DNA from: Cristatella mucedo
Taxonomy: Eukaryota > Bryozoa > Phylactolaemata > Cristatellidae
Assembly (NCBI GenBank): GCA_009760855.2
Contig: WPIO01000065.1
Location: forward strand, 1,955,001 to 2,019,000
Length of the DNA stretch: 64,000 nucleotides
Direction: 5' to 3'
The translations under genes and the position numbers were made by a program. Under the pieces are notes generated by a model. The model worked only from the letters and a program-made list of their open reading frames with translations, ran no database searches and was not told the DNA's origin. Positions 56,173 to 64,000 of the stretch are shown piece by piece. Every line of letters begins with the position of its first letter. The stretch's first letter is position 1.

Positions 56173-56637
56173 TTGAGAATAAAAGATCTTTATGATATGG
56201 ATTATGAAAGTGCTCCTATGTTTTTAAGTATTTTTGGAGAAAACCATTCATTCTTAACTGTTACAGAGAAAAAAATAACTGAAAAATCTATTATAATAAA
56301 GGATGTGAATATGACTAGAGTAAAATATTTTGATGTTAAAATGGAATTAAATTTAAATATTGGTAATGTAGGAAATTTTATAGTTAGAGATTATTATCAC
56401 ATAATCTACTCACCAATTTTCTTTGTTTCTAATTTTCTTAATATCACTTATTACGGAGTTAAAAATAATTATATTTTATTATCAAGTGACTATATAACAC
56501 AGTTCGATGTTTATGCTAATAATATTTTCATAACTATCAATTTTCCTGTTTCAAATTATAATAATATGATTACTCCAAGTGCTTCAGATATTATTGAAAT
56601 TACTTTAGCTGATGGTGTTATAAGTCAATATAGTTAG
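56173..56637 (+). CDS. Polinton gene, probable fibre-associated or virion protein
   Basis: Part of the fossil, open over 154 codons on the same strand and directly after the fibre cluster. It has many Asn/Tyr/Ile residues and predicted beta-strands (VGNFIVRDYYHIIYSPIFFV, FDVYANNIFITINFPVSNY), with no fibre repeat. No family recognised. The exact start is uncertain; an internal ATG near 56197 is possible. Confidence 0.4.
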   Translation: MRIKDLYDMDYESAPMFLSIFGENHSFLTVTEKKITEKSIIIKDVNMTRVKYFDVKMELNLNIGNVGNFIVRDYYHIIYSPIFFVSNFLNITYYGVKNNYILLSSDYITQFDVYANNIFITINFPVSNYNNMITPSASDIIEITLADGVISQYS

Positions 56638-56639
56638 AC

Positions 56640-57000
56640 TTTCCAATCTAGACTTTCTTTAATAAGCTCTGTTGGTATACTATATTCTTTTCCTGTTAAT
56701 TTTTTTGTTAACTCTATTTTTTTAGAGTATGCTTCTGATTTAAGACTATTTATTTTATCTATTTTTAAATCTTTAAAAACTCTGAAAATATTGCTCCATC
56801 TCTAACTTTTGAAAATATAAATGCCATTTCTTTTTCTGAATGATTTAATCTTAAAGCTTTGTACTCTAAAACTAATTGTACGCTTCTAATAATGTACTCC
56901 TAATATTCTCAATTATTCCCATTGGGTATGAAGAAATATTTATAGTCTGTTGACCTTGAGCAACTGTTAGACAATCTTTACTTCTAGTTTCTACATTCAT
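56640..57000 (-). CDS. Polinton small gene, unknown
   Basis: Part of the fossil. The start at 57000 has a perfect TATATAGAA motif and reads MNVETRSKDCLTVAQGQQTI then SSYPMGIIENIRSTLLEAY. Converges with the fibre cluster. No family recognised. Confidence 0.4.
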
Positions 57001-57002
57001 TT

Positions 57003-57563
57003 CTATATAAATAAATTATTTACTGTGTGGTTGTTGGAATTGTATAAAAAAACTGGTACATTCGGATCTGCAACGACTGCTGGATCGACAACTGCTGGAG
57101 CAGCTAGAGCAGCAAGTGTTGCCTTTTGTCTAGCACTTGTTCCAACGGAGATATCAGGTAGAATTGCATAACATTCATCTTTAACTATTCCATAGATATC
57201 TGGTTTCATTCCTGCAACGCCTGAGATAACTGTTGAAAGTGTTGGTAACTGACTAGCAATCTATGTTGTATAACTAGATATTTCTCCAGGTGTGTCAAGA
57301 AGAGTATCAACTTTAGTTCTAACTGTTGCTTCAAGATCGCTTGTTATACTTGCCATTCCAGAATCGATTACCTTTTGTGCTTCAATGTCACACTCATCAA
57401 TATAAAACTTTTTTACAGATGTATCTGTCATATTTGAAATATCTGAGTCGAGTGTCTGTTGATCATAAGCAGTCATTCTAGATTTTACAAGATAATCAAC
57501 ATATGCTTTCAGCAGAGTTGCAGATGTAGCAAGACTGGCATCAGATACTTCAGTTGTCGACAT
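57003..57563 (-). CDS. Polinton gene, unknown, helical then Ala/Val/Pro-rich
   Basis: Part of the fossil. The N-terminal segment (57261-57563) reads MSTTEVSDASLATSATLLKA and is helical and acidic. A later segment (57003-57209) reads LAALAAPAVVDPAVVADPNV. Start motif TATAGGAA. A structural or scaffold role is possible, but there is no recognised domain. Confidence 0.4.
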
Positions 57564-57797
57564 TTCCTATACTATTATAAAAAATACAAAACATCTAATT
57601 CTTTATTAACTCTCTTGCTTTAAATTTAAGTTCCTCATATTTATCTTCATGGGTACACATTTAAAATATAATTTTAATGAGTTCATCAGTTAATTTTAAT
57701 TTTCTACCTTGACTAATATCTTGAATTGTATTACTAATTTTATAATTTGTTATTTTTTATCCCTATATATTATGTAACATTTACTTAAAAAATATAA

Positions 57798-58073
57798 TTA
57801 ATTAATGTGTACTCCCTGTTTAGTTTTTGGTGTTTTTGATTTCTTTTCTGCTTCTACTAGCATTTCATTTATTTTACTTCTACATTCCATTAGTCTATCA
57901 CAAGTATCGCAAATCTCAACTAGAACACTAATATATGAACTATCCAAGTCTGGAATAAGTTTATCAAGTGAATGTTTGACAATTTTTTGATCTACTCTCT
58001 TTAACTTTTGTAGACAAATTTTAAGAGCCATATCTCTTGATTGTTCGCAACTAAGAATTCTAAAAACATCCAT
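57798..58073 (-). CDS. Polinton small gene, unknown helical protein
   Basis: Part of the fossil. I prefer the ATG at 58073 (TATATAGA motif directly upstream) to an in-frame upstream ATG. MDVFRILSCEQSRDMALKIC leads to a Lys-rich C-terminus (VEAEKKSKTPKTKQG). Four Cys; mostly helical. No family recognised. Confidence 0.45.
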   Translation of the reverse strand: MDVFRILSCEQSRDMALKICLQKLKRVDQKIVKHSLDKLIPDLDSSYISVLVEICDTCDRLMECRSKINEMLVEAEKKSKTPKTKQGVHIN

Positions 58074-58092
58074 TCTATATAAATATAAATTT

Positions 58093-58263
58093 TTATAGTT
58101 CATCTTCTTCATTTACGTAATTGTGTTCATATTCATCTTCTTCGCTAGCATCTGAATTTTCTGACTCATCACTTTCATATTCTGATTCTTCTGGATTGTA
58201 ATCAGTATCATCACTATCAGACTCTTCATATTCAGATTCATATTCATTTTCAACTTTTTTCAT
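58093..58263 (-). CDS. Polinton small acidic protein (56 aa)
   Basis: Part of the fossil. Almost entirely Glu, Asp, Ser, Tyr and Asn (MKKVENEYESEYEESDSDDT), with no hydrophobic core. Start motif TTATAGAA-ATG. Such acidic tails occur in histone- or core-protein-binding viral proteins, but the role here is unknown. Confidence 0.5.
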   Translation of the reverse strand: MKKVENEYESEYEESDSDDTDYNPEESEYESDESENSDASEEDEYEHNYVNEEDEL

Positions 58264-58279
58264 TTCTATAATAATGAAT

Positions 58280-58454
58280 TTTATTTAATAATATAAATTT
58301 ATTCCTGCCATCTCAAAAATTAACTCTTCTTCTGCTCTGTCATATTCCATTTCTATTTGCAATTCATGAAATCTTTTGTTGTTTCTCGAATATCATGTTC
58401 GACTTTTATTTTTGCTTCAGGTTCAACGATTTCTTCACTCTTTCGTTTTGGCAT
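58280..58454 (-). CDS. Polinton very small gene, unknown, Lys/Glu-rich
   Basis: Part of the fossil. Starts MPKRKSEEIVEPEAKIKVEH, with a nuclear-localisation-like PKRK at the N-terminus, after an AATATAGATG start motif. Lies between the acidic protein and the polymerase. Confidence 0.4.
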
Positions 58455-58474
58455 CTATATTATTATTACCAATA

Positions 58475-61400
58475 TCACGTGTTACATCTTCCTGGATTTA
58501 GATTATTACTCATTGCAACAGCAATTCTATAGTGTCCATAAGCATAACTACAGATACCACAATCCAACCAGTATCGTTTTGAATCAAAGGCAGATAGTGC
58601 TACTTTTTCTAATTTATCAGTAAATAACTCGTGTTTACTCTGCGATATCTTATAAAACTTTCTAATCTGTTTTTCTTTAAAACCATCATTTTTTTCCGTT
58701 GAAGATTGATACACTATCTGTTAAACAATTGACAAAAGTGTCATGACCCATTGTTTTAGTTAAAATTGCTTTTGTAACTCCTTTTGCAGCTGCTTTTCTT
58801 TCTGCATTAACGATACTAACTGAATAGAGTTTTGGTCTTAAAGCACATACTTCAGCAATTACTTTTCCTTCTGTTTCATCTTTAAATTTTCCAATCGTAT
58901 CTTCAGCAAACCACTCTGGCATATTTTTCATACCATTATATAAATTAGGTGTTTCAATATCCATAATCAATGAATCTGTATCTGTATAAATTAACTCAAA
59001 TTTTTCGTTATACTTTTGTTTTATTACATCATAATAAAACTTCTGAATATGTAATTTAGATAAGTCAAGAATTACGCTTCCTATAAACATTGGTTTATTT
59101 AACCTAGTCTTTGATTAATTCATTTGAAATATTGTTAATGTTCTGTTAAAAAAACTAAAGTTTACCATTCTAGGATCTCGTATTCTTTTATTAAACTTTT
59201 TAATTTCCTATCTCATCAATAAAATTAATCAAATAGGTTTTTACTCTTTTTTCAACATCTTCACATGTTTTACCATAAAATGCATTCATTATCAACTTCC
59301 AAAGATTTCTTCCAAAGATTTCTCAAGAATTTTTTATTCAAATTTGCTGCTTTCATATCAGCACACATTTGGATGAATGGTTCCAACCATCTAGATTGCT
59401 TAAATTTATAAACGTTTTTACTGTAGCTATCATTCCGTGTGTTAAACAAAACTTTAGATATCTATAGTGAATTAAATAATCTTTTTTTAGTGAAAAGTCA
59501 CACATCAGTTTTGGAACATTACACGCACCTACTTTAAATTTATTTTGAAAATTAGAATACTCACTACAGTCAACAACTCTGTTAGATGCGCATAATGGAT
59601 ATTCATTGTGTAAATCATGATAGTACTCTTTTGTTTTAGGATCGTATTCAATATCAACAACAAAGAAAGCTCCAACATCCGACTCATCAGGAAATGATAG
59701 TATTTGTTCTCTATCCCATCCATCAATTGAGCACTCTTCAATTTCTCCTTGTGGAAGAAGTTCCATCATTGCTGTTGGGTATAAGCTTGTAACGTCTTGA
59801 TAAGTAATCCATGTTGTCGGTTTGCTAGAATCATATCCAAGTACCGTAGGATTGTTTGCTTTAACTAATCTACTATTAACTTGACAAATTCCACCACGAA
59901 TTGACTTTTTAAATTGTAATAAACTTCTCTGTTTGTTAAAAACTCAATTTTTACTCCAGAATACCAAAACACAGCGCTCCATGAAAAAATTTGGTGTTGT
60001 AACAAAGTTTGCAGGGTCTCATTTTAGTTTAGATATCAATCCTTTTCTAAAACTTTCAAAACAATCTGCTAATAGCAGAACATCAGTGATTAAATATAAA
60101 TCATGATAACAAATGAATGATTTGCAATCAAATTCTTTCAACACATCATTTACTTTTTTGTAATCATTGTCTGATATTCCTTCCACATAAACATTAGAGT
60201 AAAAAGATTCCTTTCTAGGTACAGAATCACACTTAAATTTTTCCCAAGAATCCATAAACTCATAAGGATATTCTCCTTTAACAGTAAGAAGATTAAGATT
60301 TTTTCCTTTATACTTTTCGCTTAAAACTTTATTTGAAATTGGAAAGCAATCACTTGTTTTTCCCATTGTTGAAACAATAGTTTCTAATGACCCGATCATA
60401 AACTGCATACTGTCTTTAAAAACCAAATCACCAACTTTGAGCATCATGTACTTTTCTAAATTATTTGCAATTGGTTCTGCTTGAACGCTACAATTCTGTA
60501 ATGCTTTAACAATGATATGTGAATCATACCCCCTAAAGTTATGGAATAAAACTGGTAATTGCCATTTTCGAAAGTCCATGCTTGCTTTAAAATTACATGA
60601 ATGGTGTGCGGCACCTCTATATTTATTTGTTAAGTGGCAATGGTCAAATACTTTCTCAACTCATTATTTCTGTGATTAAAAGAACCTTTACACATCCAAC
60701 AGAAAATTGCATCATCATGTGCTTTCATTTCATCATCAGTTAAATCTATCATCATGCTATCTAAATTTTTCTCAACTAGTCTAGTTTTATAAAAATCTGA
60801 TACAGCAAATAATATTTTTAAGAAAGTATTCACACAATCAGGACCAACGTTTAAAAACATATCAACAACTTCACCGCTCCAGTCAACTATAACATATGCT
60901 GCAGCACATGGTGTGTGTGTTGAAAAGTGGTCATCGTGTTCTCCCTTTTGCACTAAACATTCAAAGTCTGCATAACCAACATAAGGACATGCATTAAGAT
61001 GTTTGAATGAATCAAATGATATAAATTTATTATGCTCATCTGGCATTACATATATTGTTGTTCCTGAGTTTATACTATCACATATTTCTAAGCGTTCATC
61101 TACTTGTGTCTTATAAAAAAATCTATTTAAACATCGATGACAGTAATATTGTTTTCCTCCAGAACTACATGGTCTACATAAAGCGTTAAAATTGTTAATC
61201 AAAATATAATGTTCGATATCGCCACTTGTTATAAGCAACAGATTAATATGTCTATTTGGAATCTCGTCAGCTTTCTTAACAACTCTCAAAGGACAAACTC
61301 TTGATTCTTTGTGCCGACACGAATAAACATTTATGCTAACATTCATAGCTTTCTCTAGTTTATTTGTGTCTTTAACTTTCATAGGCCACGCGATATCGCT

Positions 61401-62207
61401 AATTAGACTTGAATATTGTTCGTTTAGTATTTTTTTTAAATCATTTGTCTTTCATTTATTTCTTTCTACTGGATTTAGAGCTCTCAAAACACACCATAGC
61501 GCACAAAACTCATCATCATAGTTTTTTATGTTAGTAACACACTTTTTCTTAGCGAGATAATCAGCGGTTTCAACATATGAACCACCACCAATTGGAATAT
61601 ATTTAGATATAACAACTGAAAATGAATGACAGCCAATAAATAACCAACCAGAACCAACGCCTCTCTCAACTAGTAACTCAGAATTTATACCAAGTGCAAG
61701 CATTATTTTATCATAAATTTCATCTGCTGATTCGCTATCCATAGTTAAAATTGATTTGGATTGAGAACCTCTTCTCTCAGTTTCACCAGTATCAAGCGTT
61801 TTCATATCAAATGATACTCTAAAATGAATTCTAATAAAAGACCATATTTTTCTAACTCTATTAAGCAATAATTTTGTTTGATATCTGAGTGATTCTCTTA
61901 AAGTCTCGAAATCTTCAAACCATTTTTTAGTATTATATGTAAAAGTTAAAGTATTTCCTCCAGCAGTTACAATTGGATTAGTAAATCCTTCCTTGTTAAG
62001 TCCTCCACTTTTACCAACATATTTAATTGAAGGAAGATCAAAATCAATATTCATCAGTCTTCTCGCTTCATTTGAAGAAGTTATTTTTTCTCTTCTAATT
62101 CTTTTAGCTTTACGATCATATTTAGTCGTTGGTAAATCAAAATCAACATTCATTAATCTCCTTGTCTCAGACGCAAAAGAATTTACTTGTCTAATTGGAA
62201 AAACCAT
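58475..62207 (-). CDS. Polinton protein-primed family B DNA polymerase (pPolB)
   Basis: Part of the fossil and its largest gene. Segments in order: an N-terminal region (61452-62207) with two RRLMN-type repeats and FCALWCVLRALNPVERN; exonuclease motif I YVGYADFECLV at about 60980; CRPCSSGGKQYYCHRCLNRF (zinc-binding-like) near 61150; Exo II FHNFRGYDSHII and Exo III YHDLYLITDVLLLAD in 60019-60579; polymerase motif A TSLYPTAM near 59770; motif C YTDTDSLIMDIE at about 58980; and a C-terminus ending near 58475. This is the enzyme that copies the linear element from its ends using a terminal protein as primer. The start at 62207 follows a TATATAG motif just inside the right terminal repeat. Confidence 0.93.
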
Positions 62208-62273
62208 CTTGCTATATAAGGTAAACATATTTTGTTTAAATAAAAATAAAATTGCAACAGAAATTGTTTACTA

Positions 62274-62548
62274 TAATATATAAAGATTTTAAAAACATAT
62301 ATCCTAGTCTTAAAAGACATTAACGAGTTCGAGTGATAACGAGAACGAGTGTGATGATTTGTTTTTAGGCACTATACGATGTTTTTATTTTTGAAACGAG
62401 CGCTTTTTTTCATTTTACAACGTTTTTAGTTTTGAAACGAGTTCGAGTGCTAACGAGAACGAGTTGAAAAACTAAAAATGTCGTAAAAGGGAAAAAGATG
62501 CGAGTTGATAAAATAAAAATGTCGTATAGTGGTAAAAAACAATGATCA
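62274..62548. repeat. Right terminal inverted repeat of the Polinton
   Basis: Complementary to 46139-46410 with about 95% identity by eye (around 15 differences, including short indels). It has the same internal palindrome. It ends CAATGATCA before the GCACG duplication. Confidence 0.93.
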
Positions 62549-63620
62549 GCACGCCACCGTGTCAGCACGAAACGCTCTCCTCACAGCTTGCTGCGGTCAG
62601 TGCACTGATTTACATGAAGACTCACTCGAAGGTCATTTGGGTGATGCCTTCGCGGACACGCCGCCGCCGTTAGTCCAATTCGTCGTGCGGCTATCTTTGG
62701 GAAGAAATACGATTGCGGGCAAGACGTCGAAGGTGCGCCCGGCGTGATGTGCGTGTGCCATTGAATCGAGCTCACGCGCAGCGCAGCGCTGCACGCGCGA
62801 TTGGCCGGCGGCCGCCCACGGATGTCTGTTTACCCGGCTGAGTCGGCTTAGCGGGACACCTCAGCGGCCGGGTCAACGCTAGGGGCCGGCGTGCTTGGTG
62901 AACCGTTGAGGCTGACCGCGACGAACTTTTAGATGACCCACCCACCCCTTACCCCCAACTTTCGGCCGCATAAAAAAAAACAGTCGTCCTTGCAAAACCT
63001 TGCGTCGAGGCCAATTTTTTCTTCGGGCGCTCGGTCGCGCTAGTACTTAGCAGTCCGACAGCCGGCGGAGTTCGACGCGACTCGCCAGCCTCCTTCGACC
63101 GGGCCGCGCTCAGAATTTATCGTTTTCGTCGGTTCTTTTCTTTTGACGAGCCCGAATCCCCGGATGTGTGCCCTAGTCCGCACCAGCCGTCCGTCAGATT
63201 GCCAGGAAGTGCGAACTGTTTTTGGCGTAAAGCGAGGGATGGTCTGCAGCGAGCGCCGTCGCTGCAAGGTCGCCGCTGCGCCGCCAGCGGTCGACGCTCA
63301 TCCGCCTCTGGCTGAGCATGCGCCGTCGCCAGGCGACTCACTCAGCTCGGCGAGGTCACCTGCGAGGTCTGACCCGACTTGCCGCACAGCGGTCGTCCAC
63401 GTTCCGTCGCCGGTTCGTCGCTGCGTGACTCGCGAGTAGCGGCCGCCCGCGAGCTCTAGTTGGGCGACATGGATGGAGAAACCCTCTTTGTTCACGACGA
63501 AATGGGTTTTTGCCTTAAATTAAATAAAACCTGGTTTTGTCGATTAAAAAGCGGGTTTCATTTCATCGAGTCGCCACACTTAAATCCTACTCCTGGTCTT
63601 GGCCATCAGCCCCGAAAGGA
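62549..63620. repeat. Repeat family C, copy 3, part right of the Polinton
   Basis: Continues the copy broken at 46138: GCACGCCACCGTGTCAGCAC, then CCCGGCTGAGTCGGCTTAGC, GCTGACCGCGACGAACTTTT and GATTGCCAGGAAGTGCGAAC. It runs to about the same end as copy 1 (CGCCACACTTAAATCC). The first five bases are the right target duplication. Confidence 0.8.
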
Positions 63621-64000
63621 GAACGAACGGCCCCGGTTCGAACGCCGACGCCACAAAAATGGATTTCGTGAGAAATCCCGACTTAGCTCTAATGGAACAG
63701 AAAATTAAAAGAGATTTGGGCATGATCCAGGTGGTCGGATTTTGTATGAAAACCGATTAAAACCCGAATGATTGAAACTGCGCCTTGCCATCCAAGCTCG
63801 GCGAACTCAACGTGACGCGAACGGCTCCGTCTGCAGCTGCGGCGGCGGCCGACGCCGCCGTCGTGGCTGCTGACGGACCTCTTCTCAAGCTACTGATCGT
63901 TGACTCAGCGCGTAAGATACAGCTACCGGCCTGCGCCGAGCAGCATTGGCCGACGGATCTTCTGACGAGCCAGACTCGCGAACCCCTTACAGTTCACTGG
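63621..64000. other. Unassigned GC-rich DNA at the window edge
   Basis: GC-rich with GCGGCGGCC-type runs near 63840. It may be the continuation of repeat C or an exon of a gene beyond the window. Nothing can be assigned. Confidence 0.3.

Larger units (their letters stand above)
46139..62548. mobile_element. Maverick/Polinton DNA element (16.4 kb), fossil
   Basis: Defined by inverted terminal repeats of about 270-275 bp, a 5-bp target duplication, and the diagnostic set of integrase, packaging ATPase, adenain-type protease and protein-primed polymerase. Size and AT-rich composition fit the group. Extra parts are a PLA2 gene, an HNH-AP2 gene, a fibre-like gene cluster and many small genes. It is broken, with roughly one to two dozen interruptions overall, plus one LINE fragment inserted. 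The two ends differ at about 5% of positions by eye, which suggests a fairly recent insertion on the scale of the surrounding repeats. I did not recognise jelly-roll capsid genes. Confidence 0.95.

Overview
The window looks like nuclear DNA of an invertebrate animal. The support is an intron-containing ependymin-related protein gene at the left edge, many decayed CR1/L2-superclade LINEs, a tRNA-derived SINE family, an old hAT transposase, and a 16.4-kb Maverick/Polinton element. Base composition is mosaic: GC-rich blocks (about 1-2 kb, 25.4-28.6 kb, 43-44.7 kb, 62.6-64 kb), ordinary repeat-rich DNA, and the clearly AT-rich Polinton. I cannot name the species. The host gene family occurs in deuterostomes, molluscs, sponges and others.

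Layout. 0-2.1 kb: the last four exons of a secreted ependymin-related protein. Its last intron holds a 14-bp minisatellite of 40 identical units that begins exactly at the 5' splice site. 2.1-46 kb: a graveyard of repeats. LINE family A has a hairpin-plus-ATT 3' end. LINE family B has an ACATT-rich 3' end. There are four copies of one tRNA-type SINE, a hAT fossil at 12.3-13.3 kb, and several unnamed repeat families (called C to G here). Some insertions are nested, with short target duplications and, in two cases, uninterrupted paralogous sites elsewhere in the window. I found no other convincing host gene.

46.139-62.548 kb: a Polinton with terminal inverted repeats of about 270-275 bp and a 5-bp target duplication (GCACG), inserted into repeat family C. 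Visible parts are: retroviral-type integrase, FtsK/HerA-type packaging ATPase, adenain-type cysteine protease, protein-primed family B DNA polymerase, a small zinc ribbon, a parvovirus-type phospholipase A2, an HNH-AP2 endonuclease, a tandem set of fibre-like genes with phage-tail-fibre-like repeats, and several unknown small genes. It is a fossil with roughly one to two dozen breaks and one LINE fragment inside. The two ends differ by only about 5%. I did not recognise a jelly-roll capsid gene by eye.

How the Polinton parts fit together: polymerase, integrase and the terminal repeats form the replication and insertion module. ATPase, protease, PLA2, fibres and small proteins are what a virion-forming relative would use. 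Almost every gene start carries the same short AT-rich motif (TATAGAA followed directly by ATG), which suggests one coordinated promoter class. 62.55-64 kb returns to repeat C and GC-rich DNA with no recognised gene.
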